49,262 nucleotides of DNA from positions 1 through 49,262 of the forward strand of contig JAZSRU010000055.1 in the NCBI GenBank assembly GCA_045538635.1. Direction: 5' to 3'. Below, piece by piece: positions 33,670 through 41,854 of this stretch. The notes below the pieces were generated by a model. That model did not search any database. It had not been told where the DNA came from and saw only the letters and a list, made by a program, of their open reading frames with translations. The position numbers and the translations under genes were made by a program. The stretch is from RGIG5270 sp045538635 (GTDB lineage Bacteria > Verrucomicrobiota > Lentisphaeria > Victivallales > Victivallaceae). Position 1 is the stretch's first letter, and each line of letters begins with the position of its first letter.

Positions 33670-33945
33670 ATGAGTGATATTGAAATTACACGTGGCAATC
33701 GCAAGGAGCGTATCGGAGTAGTTGTCAGTGATGTTCAGGACAAAACTATCGTTGTCCGCGTCGATCGCCGTACTCCGCATCCTCTTTATAAGAAGATTGT
33801 TAAAGTCAGAAAAAAATTTACTGCCCATGATGAAAAGAACGAAGCCAGAAAAGGCGATACCGTTCGCATCGTCGAAACCCGCCCCTTGAGCAAAAACAAG
33901 TGCTGGCGCCTCGTCGAAATCATCAGCCGCGCAGTTGAAAACTAA
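33670..33945 (+). CDS. rpsQ: 30S ribosomal protein S17
   Basis: 91 residues. RKERIGVVVSDVQDKTIVV, HPLYKKIVKVRKKFTAHDE and the RPLSKNKCWRLVEI end are diagnostic of this OB-fold 16S-binding primary assembly protein. Standard place after L29. Confidence 0.97.
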   Translation: MSDIEITRGNRKERIGVVVSDVQDKTIVVRVDRRTPHPLYKKIVKVRKKFTAHDEKNEARKGDTVRIVETRPLSKNKCWRLVEIISRAVEN

Positions 33946-33962
33946 TCCGGGAGAAATGCAAA

Positions 33963-34328
33963 ATGATTCAAATGCAGAGCAGACTGGATGTAGCAGATAA
34001 CTCCGGCGCAAAGTCAATCTGTGTCATGACCGTCCTCGGTCAGCAGAAGACTATCGCTCACGTCGGCGACATTGTTACCGCTGCCGTCAAGGAAGCTATT
34101 CCCGATGGCACTGTCAAAAAAGGTCAGGTCGTCAAGGCTGTTATCGTCCGTACCAAAGCCAAGATCCGTCGTCCCGACGGCTCATATTTGAGCTTTGACA
34201 ACAACGCCGCTGTCATCATTGACGGACAGAAGAACCCCGTTGGCACCCGTATCTTCGGACCGGTTGCCCGTGAATTGCGCGAGAAAGATTTTATGAAAAT
34301 CATCTCTCTCGCTCCGGAGGTGTTGTAA
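33963..34328 (+). CDS. rplN: 50S ribosomal protein L14
   Basis: 121 residues. MIQMQSRLDVADNSGAK and the FDNNAAVIIDGQKNPVGTRI core are typical. Takes part in the inter-subunit bridge. Only 2 nt separate it from L24. Confidence 0.97.
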   Translation: MIQMQSRLDVADNSGAKSICVMTVLGQQKTIAHVGDIVTAAVKEAIPDGTVKKGQVVKAVIVRTKAKIRRPDGSYLSFDNNAAVIIDGQKNPVGTRIFGPVARELREKDFMKIISLAPEVL

Positions 34329-34330
34329 TT

Positions 34331-34594
34331 ATGAAAAATTATCATGTTAAAAAGAACGACAAAGTCGTCGTTATCGCCGGTGCATACAAAGGTGAAGAAG
34401 CTGTTGTTAAAGCTGTCATCACCAAAAATGACCGCGTAGTCCTCGACTTTACTGAGAAAAAGGACCGCAACATCGGTAAACGTACTCTCAGAAAGAGCCA
34501 GGCCAACCCCCAGGGCGGTCTCGTTGAACGTTCTGTTTCCGTACACGTTTCCAATGTAGCCAAGGCGGCAGATGCCGCCACAAAAGCGGAGTAA
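34331..34594 (+). CDS. rplX: 50S ribosomal protein L24
   Basis: 87 residues, slightly short for the family, missing part of the C-terminal extension. KOW motif seen in KNDKVVVIAGAYKGEEAVV, then NPQGGLVERSVSVHVSNV. Assembly initiator protein on 23S rRNA. Confidence 0.94.
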   Translation: MKNYHVKKNDKVVVIAGAYKGEEAVVKAVITKNDRVVLDFTEKKDRNIGKRTLRKSQANPQGGLVERSVSVHVSNVAKAADAATKAE

Positions 34595-34601
34595 GTGAAT
34601 T

Positions 34602-35138
34602 ATGCCTGATATGATGAAAAAATACAATGACGAAGTCCGTGCTGCACTTCAGCAGAAAATGGGCTACAAAAACGTCATGCAGATTCCGTCGCTGCGCAAA
34701 ATCGTTATCAGCACCGGTATCAAATCCAGCGCTGAACGCGATGCTTTTGCAGAAGCGAAGAAACATTTGATGGCACTCGCAGGTCAAGCTCCCGTCATTA
34801 CCAAAGCCCGCAAGAACGTGTCAAACTTCAAATTGCGTGTCGGAATGCCGGTCGGTGTGATGGTCACATTGCGCGGTGCCCGTATGTACGAATTCCTGGA
34901 TCGTTTTGTCCACAATACCTGCCCCCGTATCCGTGACTTCCGCGGTATCCCCCGCAAAGGATTTGACGGCAACGGTAACTTCAACATGGGTATCAGCGAC
35001 GTTTCAGTTTTCACTGAAGTCGATGCTGACAAGTTGAAATATCCGCTGGGTATTAACATTACGATGGTCACCAATGCCAAGAGCAATGATGAGGCTTTCG
35101 AGCTTCTCAAAATGATGGAAATCCCCTTTGCGGAATAA
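34602..35138 (+). CDS. rplE: 50S ribosomal protein L5
   Basis: 178 residues. KMGYKNVMQIPSLRKIVIS, ITKARKNVSNFKLRVGMPVG and DFRGIPRKGFDGNGNFNMGI are family signatures. Binds 5S rRNA. Confidence 0.97.
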   Translation: MPDMMKKYNDEVRAALQQKMGYKNVMQIPSLRKIVISTGIKSSAERDAFAEAKKHLMALAGQAPVITKARKNVSNFKLRVGMPVGVMVTLRGARMYEFLDRFVHNTCPRIRDFRGIPRKGFDGNGNFNMGISDVSVFTEVDADKLKYPLGINITMVTNAKSNDEAFELLKMMEIPFAE

Positions 35139-35156
35139 TAGAAGGAATTCAATGCT

Positions 35157-35342
35157 ATGGCAAAGAAGAGTTTGATTGTAAAAGCGCTCAAGGCGAACAA
35201 ATTCAAAGTTCGTGAATACACCCGCTGCAAAGCCTGCGGTCGCCCCAGAGCCTATATCCGTAAGTTCCAATTGTGCCGTATCTGCTTCCGTGAACTGGCT
35301 TCAAAAGGTCAGATCCCCGGCGTAACCAAGGCAAGTTGGTAA
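35157..35342 (+). CDS. rpsN: 30S ribosomal protein S14, zinc-binding type
   Basis: 61 residues, the short 'C+' form. Two Cys pairs, CKACGRPRAYIRKFQLCRIC, form the zinc site. Standard place between L5 and S8. Confidence 0.96.
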   Translation: MAKKSLIVKALKANKFKVREYTRCKACGRPRAYIRKFQLCRICFRELASKGQIPGVTKASW

Positions 35343-35356
35343 GGAGGAAAAACATT

Positions 35357-35752
35357 ATGAGTATGCAAGATCCGATTGCTGATATGCTTACCCGCCTTCG
35401 CAATGCGACTGCTGCAGGTTTGCCCCAGGTCGCAATGCCCGGTTCAAACGAAAAGATCGCTATTGCCAATGTCTTCAAATCTGAAGGCTACATCAGCGAT
35501 GTTGCAGTTGCCGAAGATGGTCCCAAGAAAACTATGACCATCACCCTCAAAAACTATAACGGTAAACCCGTTATCGAAGGTATCGAACGCGTCAGCAAAC
35601 CCTCTCGTCGTATCCACTGCGGCAGCAAGGACATCCCCCGCGTCCGCAATGGTCAGGATACAGTCGTCATCTCTACCTCAAAAGGCATCCTCAGCGGCGA
35701 AAAAGCAGCTGAACTGAATGTTGGCGGTGAGATTATCTGCTATATCTGGTAA
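35357..35752 (+). CDS. rpsH: 30S ribosomal protein S8
   Basis: 131 residues from the ATG at 35357, which follows AAGGAGG by 9 nt; an in-frame ATG at 35336 lies within rpsN. SMQDPIADMLTRLRNA and STSKGILSGEKAAELNVGGE are typical. 16S rRNA-binding and, in other bacteria, the translational repressor of the spc operon. Confidence 0.97.
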   Translation: MSMQDPIADMLTRLRNATAAGLPQVAMPGSNEKIAIANVFKSEGYISDVAVAEDGPKKTMTITLKNYNGKPVIEGIERVSKPSRRIHCGSKDIPRVRNGQDTVVISTSKGILSGEKAAELNVGGEIICYIW

Positions 35753-35776
35753 TTATAAAACATAAGGTTGTAAATT

Positions 35777-36310
35777 ATGTCTCGTATAGGTAAAAAACCA
35801 ATTCCCGTTCCCAGCGGCGTCAAAGTCACCATCAACGGTGCAAGCGTCGTTGTCGAAGGGAAAGCCAAGCTCTCCTGGGAGCTGCCTGAATTGGTCAAAG
35901 CTGAAGTCGTCGGCAACGAAGTTATCGTCAGCCGTGATGATGACAGCCGCCGCTCCAGCGCAATGCAGGGTTTGGCTCGCAGCCTGATCAATAACATGGT
36001 CGTCGGTGTCAGCCAGGGCTTCAAAAAAGAGCTGGCTGTTATCGGTGTCGGTTATAAAGTTCAGGTTTCAGGTAAGAAACTCGTTCTGAATCTCGGATAT
36101 TCTCACACAATCGAATATGATATCCCCGAAGGTTTGACCATCAGTGTCGTCGAGGGTAACAAAATCGTTGTCGAAGGTGCCGATAAACAGATGGTCGGTC
36201 AGGCCGCTGCTACTATCCGCAGCTACCGTAAACCCGAGCCCTACAAAGGCAAAGGTATCCGTTATGTCGATGAGCAGATCACGCTCAAAGAAGGTAAAAC
36301 CGTCGGATAA
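35777..36310 (+). CDS. rplF: 50S ribosomal protein L6
   Basis: 177 residues. SRIGKKPIPVPSGVKVTI start and RKPEPYKGKGIRYVDEQI near the end are diagnostic. Near the factor-binding site of the large subunit. Confidence 0.97.
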   Translation: MSRIGKKPIPVPSGVKVTINGASVVVEGKAKLSWELPELVKAEVVGNEVIVSRDDDSRRSSAMQGLARSLINNMVVGVSQGFKKELAVIGVGYKVQVSGKKLVLNLGYSHTIEYDIPEGLTISVVEGNKIVVEGADKQMVGQAAATIRSYRKPEPYKGKGIRYVDEQITLKEGKTVG

Positions 36311-36331
36311 TGAAAAGGATGTGACTATATC

Positions 36332-36694
36332 ATGGCTATTCAAGATAGAAAAACTTTGCGTGTACGCCGTCACTTGCGTATCCGCAAAAAGATTGAAGGC
36401 ACCGCTGATCGTCCGCGTTTCTGCGTGAGCATCACTGCCAACAATATTTATTGTCAGTTCATCGATGACGTTGCCGGCAGAACTCTCGCCAGTGTTTCCA
36501 CATTGGATGCCCAGTTCAAAGCTGACAACGGCAAACCCAATATGGCAGGTGCCGCATTGCTCGGCAAAATGGCTGCAGACCGCGCCAAAGCTGTTAATAT
36601 TGAAGCTGTTGTATTTGACCGTTCCGGTTTTAAATACCACGGTCGCGTTCAGGCGATTGCTGACGCTGCCCGTGAAAATGGATTAAAGTTCTGA
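36332..36694 (+). CDS. rplR: 50S ribosomal protein L18
   Basis: 120 residues. RRHLRIRKKIEGTADRPRF and VVFDRSGFKYHGRVQAIAD are typical. Binds 5S rRNA with L5. Confidence 0.97.
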   Translation: MAIQDRKTLRVRRHLRIRKKIEGTADRPRFCVSITANNIYCQFIDDVAGRTLASVSTLDAQFKADNGKPNMAGAALLGKMAADRAKAVNIEAVVFDRSGFKYHGRVQAIADAARENGLKF

Positions 36695-36707
36695 GGAGTC
36701 CGACAAC

Positions 36708-37217
36708 ATGGCTAAACGTGAAAAAAATAATAAAGATGAAGTCCAGGTCATGCAGTCAGAATTTGACGAAGCAGTGATCTGTGTCAATCGCAGTGCCAAA
36801 GTCGTCAAGGGCGGTAAGAACTTCAGTTTCGGCGCTCTGATCGTCGTTGGTGACCGTAATGGCAAGATCGGTTACGGTTACGGCAAGGCAAACGAAGTTT
36901 CCGATGCTATCCGCAAAGGTAACGACGCTGCCCGTCGTAATATGTTTACCGTCAACATGCACGGTGCAACTCTTCCCCACGCTGTCGAAGTCAAATTCGG
37001 CGGTGCCAAAGTTTTGCTCAAGCCCGCCAGCCCCGGTACCGGTTTGATCGCCGGTGGTGCTGTCCGCTCAATCCTTGATCTCGCCGGTGTCAAAGACGTT
37101 CTGGCAAAATCATTGGGCGCAAACAATGCTGCTAACGTTGCCAAAGCAACTTTCAAAGCTCTTTTAATGTTGCGCAGCCACAGCGAAATTATGGCTAAAC
37201 GCGGTCTTGACAAGTAA
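36708..37217 (+). CDS. rpsE: 30S ribosomal protein S5
   Basis: 169 residues. VNRSAKVVKGGKNFSFGALI, GKIGYGYGKANEV and AGGAVRSILDLAGVKDVLAK are diagnostic. GAGGAG ends 9 nt before the ATG. Contributes to decoding fidelity. L30, which commonly follows S5, is absent; L15 begins 11 nt later. Confidence 0.97.
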   Translation: MAKREKNNKDEVQVMQSEFDEAVICVNRSAKVVKGGKNFSFGALIVVGDRNGKIGYGYGKANEVSDAIRKGNDAARRNMFTVNMHGATLPHAVEVKFGGAKVLLKPASPGTGLIAGGAVRSILDLAGVKDVLAKSLGANNAANVAKATFKALLMLRSHSEIMAKRGLDK

Positions 37218-37228
37218 GGAGTACAAAA

Positions 37229-37675
37229 ATGAAATTGCACGAAATCACTTCTACTCCCGGATCAACCCATCGTCGCAAACGCGTCGGTCGTGGTGATGGT
37301 TCCGGTATGGGCAAAACCGCTTGCCGTGGTGAAAAAGGTCAGCATTCCCGTACAGGTTCTTCTTACCGTCCCTTCTTTGAAGGCGGTCAGATCACCTTTT
37401 TCCGCCGCTTGCCCAAACGCGGTTTCAAGAGCATGAGCCACGTTGATTACACTCTGGTCAACCTCGATATCATCGAGGCAAACTTTGACGCAGGTGAAAC
37501 TGTCAACAGCGAAACTCTCCGTGCCAAGAGCTTGATTGGCAAAGCTGAATTGCCCCTCAAGATTCTCGCTAACGGTGAAATCACCAAGGCTGTTACTGTT
37601 CAGGCTGTTAAATTTTCTGCAGCTGCTGCTGCTAAAATTGAAGCTGCCGGCGGTAAAGTCGAGGTCATTGCTTAA
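37229..37675 (+). CDS. rplO: 50S ribosomal protein L15
   Basis: 148 residues. MKLHEITSTPGSTHRRKRVG start and the FFEGGQITFFRRLPKRGF motif. Late large-subunit assembly protein. It is the last ribosomal gene here; secY, which normally follows, is absent and a terminator begins 16 nt after the stop. Confidence 0.97.
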   Translation: MKLHEITSTPGSTHRRKRVGRGDGSGMGKTACRGEKGQHSRTGSSYRPFFEGGQITFFRRLPKRGFKSMSHVDYTLVNLDIIEANFDAGETVNSETLRAKSLIGKAELPLKILANGEITKAVTVQAVKFSAAAAAKIEAAGGKVEVIA

Positions 37676-37690
37676 TTAAAAGCTGATTCA

Positions 37691-37726
37691 AAAACCGGTG
37701 TACTTTGCGGTACACCGGTTTTTTTT
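37691..37726 (+). terminator. intrinsic terminator of the ribosomal protein operon
   Basis: AAACCGGTGTA and TACACCGGTTT form an 11-bp stem around an 8-nt loop, followed by a run of T. It closes the transcript directly after rplO. Confidence 0.93.
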
Positions 37727-37804
37727 ATTTTCTGCAAAAGAGTATTCTTTTTTATAAAGTTCAGTATGATAATAGGATAATTGGCATTAATTTTGTTTTT
37801 TGAT

Positions 37805-37833
37805 TTGAATTTCAGTTGTAAATGTATTATATT
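37805..37833 (+). promoter_or_regulatory. sigma70-type promoter candidate
   Basis: TTGAAT (37805-37810), 17-nt spacer, TATATT (37828-37833), 45 nt upstream of the ATG at 37879. Confidence 0.5.
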
Positions 37834-37878
37834 GTCAAAAATATGTTTTATCTGTTAAATTTTAATAGTGGAGTATTT

Positions 37879-38373
37879 ATGAAAAAGTTTTCTGTATTTG
37901 TAATTTTTTGTGCAGTATTTTTGATCAATTTCATGCTTAATGCCGCTCCCGCAAGCAGCAAAGTACAATATTTGACTGCCAAGGATTTGGCGACTTTGAA
38001 AAAAATTCATACTTTGCAGATGAAGCTGGTCAAAGGCAAAAAGACATTACCGACTTTGGAACGGGATCAGATAGTCAAAGATCTTTTCGCCGCCAATGAA
38101 ACTATCAAAGATAAAATCAGTAAACTTAAAAAATTTCCATGCCGCGGTCAGCTGGTCGATATGCATTATGTCGTCGTCAATTACAAAAACAGCGGCAACA
38201 AAAAGTATGCAAAATTGACTGAGGATAAAATTCTTGCTGAAATTCAGAAGGTTCAGCTCGCTGAAATGCAGAAAGCTGTTGCTGCAGATGCTAAAAAACT
38301 TGCGCCCAAAAAACCAGCGTCTAAAAAGCCGGCGCCCAAAAAACCAGCTGCCGCAAAAGCCGCAAAAAAATAA
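37879..38373 (+). CDS. secreted protein with Lys/Pro/Ala-rich tail
   Basis: 164 residues from the ATG at 37879, preceded by GTGGAG; the in-frame ATG at 37822 lies upstream of the signal peptide and overlaps the promoter. Signal MKKFSVFVIFCAVFLINF with likely cleavage after LNA. The mature part is helical and basic; residues about 140-164 are short Lys-Pro-Ala repeats (KKPASKKPAPKKPAA), like histone H1 or wall-binding tails. No enzyme motif. It may bind anionic polymers such as nucleic acid or wall polysaccharide; this is inferred from charge only. Confidence 0.72.
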   Translation: MKKFSVFVIFCAVFLINFMLNAAPASSKVQYLTAKDLATLKKIHTLQMKLVKGKKTLPTLERDQIVKDLFAANETIKDKISKLKKFPCRGQLVDMHYVVVNYKNSGNKKYAKLTEDKILAEIQKVQLAEMQKAVAADAKKLAPKKPASKKPAPKKPAAAKAAKK

Positions 38374-38377
38374 TTAA

Positions 38378-39010
38378 TCAATACGCATTGGATTCATTGA
38401 CTTGCTGCAGGTGAGCGCTGTCATTCCAGAAGAGCAGCTGCCATGTTTTGCCGCCGTCAGCAGTTTTGAAAGCTGAAATTGCCGTATTGTCAATGCGCGG
38501 ACGGTTTGTAAATTTGTCGACAGCCAATACCGTTTTCAGCACATTGCGTATGAATCCGCCGTGCGAAACGCAGAGAATTTTTTCTCCCTGATGTTTTTCG
38601 GCAATAAAGGAGAGAAAGTCTGCGGCGCGCTGTTGAAAATCTTTTGTGCTTTCTCCGCCCTGAGGTTGAAAATTATCGGATACAGTGTTGTATAAATTGA
38701 ATTCTTCCGGAAAAAGTTCTTTTATTTGATCAAGAGTTTTGCCCTCCCAGTGTCCCAATGACCATTCGCGTAGTTTGGGAGTGTAATTTATTTTTCTGCC
38801 GTTGGCGATGCATTGTGCAGTGAATTTTGCCCTCACAAGATCACTTGAATAAATACAGTCAAAATGAGTATTATGTAATCTTCTGCCGACGATTTCCGCC
38901 TGTTTTATGCCATTTTGATTGAGAGGAACATCGGTCTGACCCTGAACCAGATTTATGAGATTTGCCTCGGTTTCACCGTGACGGACAAAGAATATCGTTG
39001 TACTTTTCAT
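38378..39010 (-). CDS. histidine phosphatase (phosphoglycerate mutase-like) family protein
   Basis: 210 residues. VRHGETEAN carries the phospho-His (His11); LREWSLGHWEGKTL has the acid/base Glu region; VSHGGFIRNVL carries the second His. The closest general types are GpmB/CobC/PhoE-like phosphatases acting on small phosphate esters. The single gene has its own promoter (39035-39063) and converges with the secreted Lys-rich protein, leaving a 4-bp gap. Confidence 0.9.
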   Translation of the reverse strand: MKSTTIFFVRHGETEANLINLVQGQTDVPLNQNGIKQAEIVGRRLHNTHFDCIYSSDLVRAKFTAQCIANGRKINYTPKLREWSLGHWEGKTLDQIKELFPEEFNLYNTVSDNFQPQGGESTKDFQQRAADFLSFIAEKHQGEKILCVSHGGFIRNVLKTVLAVDKFTNRPRIDNTAISAFKTADGGKTWQLLFWNDSAHLQQVNESNAY

Positions 39011-39034
39011 ATTTTTCCCTTATCAGTTTCCTAT

Positions 39035-39063
39035 AATGTACTGTTTGTGTATGGAAAAGTCAA
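39035..39063 (-). promoter_or_regulatory. promoter of the histidine phosphatase gene
   Basis: Minus strand TTGACT (39058-39063), 17-nt spacer, TACATT (39035-39040), about 25 nt before the ATG. Confidence 0.5.
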
Positions 39064-39170
39064 ATTTTATTGTATGAATACACTTGAATTTCTGAAAAAA
39101 TCAGTTATTTTCTGTAATTGGATTATTTTAGAATTTTTGAGAGTGGCGATACAAAAAACAGGATGCTTGA

Positions 39171-40418
39171 ATGAAGTTTGAACATATTTGTCGTGAATTA
39201 CATTTGTCGGAGAATTTTATTGCTGAAATCTCTCCGTGTCAGGATGAATTGATGGCGGCAGCAAGTGAAAAATTGCCGTTTTTCATGGAAAAAGATTTCT
39301 ATAAAAAATATTTTCCGTGGTGCAGCAATTTTGAAACCAGTCTGATTTATCCGGCAATGGAACAGATAGCGGAAATTACGGGGCAGAATCCGGCGGTATG
39401 CTGTTATGCTTCGATGATGTATTACGCATATTTTTGTGCGGATAGAAAATTATTGTCGATACCGTGGGAGGAATTGACGGATATTTTTGGTGATAATGTC
39501 GGAATTTTCAATTTGATGATAGCGATGTCTTCACTGCCTCTCCTCCGCAAAAAACATATTGAATACGGTTTGGATGAGGATTTTACCCGCAGGCAGGCTC
39601 AATGGATCGGCGGCTTGATACCGTCATATGCGGCGGGGAGAAACGGCAAAGCGGGGTTTATTTTGCGCTCATTGTACTGGCTGCGTCTGGCTGTTGACGG
39701 TGAACTTTTCCGCATTGGCAGATTGGAGTTTCTGGAGCGTCCGGTAAGCGGAGATATGCCTTTGATTTTGCGGCGGAAAAGTGATGGAAAACTTGCGGTT
39801 TTGTGCCGCAATTGGTCATTCAACAAGTACAATTTCCGCGTGAGTGATGATGCAGATGATGTCGAATTCAGGACTGAATTGGAGTATTTTGACGGCATGG
39901 TGCGCGGAACTCCGGTAAATGCATACGGCTTTCCGGTGCGGGAAAAAAGTGTGACTCTGGCACTTGAGCAATGGGAAAAGATTTGCGATGCCGAAGATGC
40001 ATGCATGACTGTTCATATCCCCGGCGGTGGAGGTATGACAATGGATAAAATCCGTGAATCTCTGATTGCTGCCAAAAAGTTTTTTCTTGAAAAATTCAAC
40101 AAAAAAATCAGGATTTTCACCTGTGAATCATGGATTTTCAATCCTGCATGGGAACGGGAACTGCCGGATTCAAATTTTGCGGCTTTTCAGAGGAATGTTT
40201 ATCTGACTCCGTGTCATGTGCCGTCAGGAACTCCCGGGACTTATTTTGTTTACGGGGAAGTTGAGTGTGACCCGCGTGAACGCGAATGTGTAACTTCACT
40301 GCATCGGGCTTTCTGTCGTGTGCTTGAGCGCGGCGAACCTTTGCGGACGGGGAGTATGTTCATTCTGCCGGAAGATGTTGAAAAGTTCGGCAGTCAGTAT
40401 TATCGCAGTATGGAGTGA
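39171..40418 (+). CDS. acyltransferase-like (GNAT-type, DUF5596-like) protein
   Basis: 415 residues, soluble. The C-terminal part has MTVHIPGGGGMTMDKIRESL, AAKKFFLEKF and FTCESWIFNPAWE, the pattern I associate with acyltransferase-domain proteins found in Firmicutes and PVC bacteria, often near glycan genes. The N-terminal 150 residues are helical and aromatic-rich (PWCSNFETSLIYPAMEQIAE). Acyl donor and acceptor are unknown. It converges with the MFS transporter gene, the stops being 4 nt apart. Confidence 0.6.
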   Translation: MKFEHICRELHLSENFIAEISPCQDELMAAASEKLPFFMEKDFYKKYFPWCSNFETSLIYPAMEQIAEITGQNPAVCCYASMMYYAYFCADRKLLSIPWEELTDIFGDNVGIFNLMIAMSSLPLLRKKHIEYGLDEDFTRRQAQWIGGLIPSYAAGRNGKAGFILRSLYWLRLAVDGELFRIGRLEFLERPVSGDMPLILRRKSDGKLAVLCRNWSFNKYNFRVSDDADDVEFRTELEYFDGMVRGTPVNAYGFPVREKSVTLALEQWEKICDAEDACMTVHIPGGGGMTMDKIRESLIAAKKFFLEKFNKKIRIFTCESWIFNPAWERELPDSNFAAFQRNVYLTPCHVPSGTPGTYFVYGEVECDPRERECVTSLHRAFCRVLERGEPLRTGSMFILPEDVEKFGSQYYRSME

Positions 40419-40421
40419 AAT

Positions 40422-41621
40422 TTATTTTGTCTGCGGCTTCGGAATGGTCATGGCAAAAAGTGTGTTGCAGACTGCCATTACTGCTGAAAAACTGAAAAGC
40501 CAGCCGATACCGAATTTCACCCATATCCAGCCGCCGATCGGAGCAGAAATGATTGCAATCAGATGATTTATTGAAATTCCGGTTGAGAGAGTCGATGTCA
40601 ATTCATCCTGTGAAGATGAGAGGGTTTTGACATAGATGTTGGTGGCAAGTGATGTCGTGCTGAGTACCGCATCGAATATGAAGTTCACAGCAACGATCCA
40701 GAAGGCGATTTCCGGGGCAAAAATATCTCCCGCAAATCCGTACATCAGACAGACAAAGGTCAATATCACTGTATCCCAGATCATCACATTGCGGTAGCCC
40801 CAGCGGTCGGTTATCCTGCCGATTGCCGGTGCGCCGAAGATATTTATGATGGCGCAGATGCAGAGCAATGTCGCCATTTTTGCGGTAGAAAAATTGTATT
40901 CTTTGATGAGTACATACGGTGCGAAAGTCAGAAATATCTGCTTGCGCGCTCCGTAAAAAAGTTCAAGTGCATAGAATTTATTGAACTTGCGGTTGAAGTA
41001 AAAACGCGGGCGCTTCGACGGCATGGATGGCGCATTTTTTGAAAATGTACTCAGAATGCTCGCGCTCATCAGCAGAATAATAATCCCCCAGAGAATGTTG
41101 AAAAGGAATTTTTCTGCACAGCTGAAAAATTTGGTCCCAACAAAAAACAGTGCCGCTACGATCAAACTGCCGGCAACCGTACCGAAATTCATCGCTCCGG
41201 TCAGAAAACCGAGAGATTGACCGGCATATCCCGGTTTAGCGACCTGCATGGCGATTCCCTGCCGTACCGGCATGACCAGATGTTCGCCCATGCTCCAGAT
41301 CATGATGAATGCGACAATTGCGATTTTGTTGGCTGGAATGAAAAGCAATGCCGCACCGGCAAGAGAAATTACTGTTCCGATACGCATTATTTTCCAGTCG
41401 CTCACTTTGTGCAGCAATGCCAGCAGAAATATCAAAGCCAATCCCGGCAGTTCACGGAAAAATTCCAGCCAGCCGCGGTCAATACTGTCCATGTGGTGTA
41501 TGTCAGAGAGATAATTGTTGAGTGCCGCAGAAAAAGAACCGATGCCGATCCCCCAGAGTATGATACTGGTGAAAAAGGCTTTTGCGCCGGAATTACTGTG
41601 AAAAATATTTTTGATGTCCAT
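40422..41621 (-). CDS. MFS transporter
   Basis: 399 residues from the ATG at 41621, which follows AAAGGAA; the longer frame to 41708 runs through the promoter. About twelve hydrophobic segments. The loop after the third TM (LLHKVSDWKIMRIG) and the central cytoplasmic loop (MPSKRPRFYFNRKFNKFY) give the two-halves layout of the major facilitator superfamily, and RITDRWGYRNVM is an MFS motif-A-like loop in the second half. It lies beside the fucosidase locus and is divergent from it, so import of a sugar or glycan fragment is plausible. Substrate not identifiable. Confidence 0.85.
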   Translation of the reverse strand: MDIKNIFHSNSGAKAFFTSIILWGIGIGSFSAALNNYLSDIHHMDSIDRGWLEFFRELPGLALIFLLALLHKVSDWKIMRIGTVISLAGAALLFIPANKIAIVAFIMIWSMGEHLVMPVRQGIAMQVAKPGYAGQSLGFLTGAMNFGTVAGSLIVAALFFVGTKFFSCAEKFLFNILWGIIILLMSASILSTFSKNAPSMPSKRPRFYFNRKFNKFYALELFYGARKQIFLTFAPYVLIKEYNFSTAKMATLLCICAIINIFGAPAIGRITDRWGYRNVMIWDTVILTFVCLMYGFAGDIFAPEIAFWIVAVNFIFDAVLSTTSLATNIYVKTLSSSQDELTSTLSTGISINHLIAIISAPIGGWIWVKFGIGWLFSFSAVMAVCNTLFAMTIPKPQTK

Positions 41622-41679
41622 GTTTGAAATTCCTTTGTAACTGATAATAATGGTTATTAATATAACTTTTTGGACAGGA

Positions 41680-41708
41680 AATACAAACAGAAAATTAAAA
41701 AATGTCAA
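41680..41708 (-). promoter_or_regulatory. promoter of the MFS gene
   Basis: Minus strand TTGACA (41703-41708), 17-nt spacer, TGTATT (41680-41685), about 60 nt before the ATG. Confidence 0.45.
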
Positions 41709-41760
41709 AGCTTAAGAGCCGATTTTATAAAAAATGACCCGATTTTTATGTTTTGTATGA

Positions 41761-41789
41761 TTGACTTTTAAAAATGTATTCGTTATATT
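41761..41789 (+). promoter_or_regulatory. promoter of the fucosidase operon
   Basis: TTGACT (41761-41766), 17-nt spacer, TATATT (41784-41789); 66 nt upstream of the fucosidase ATG and divergent from the MFS promoter. Confidence 0.65.
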
Positions 41790-41854
41790 AAAATTGAAAA
41801 GATTTCTTTTTTTGTTTTTTCAACTGTCAAAAATATAACGAAAGGAGTGGGGAA

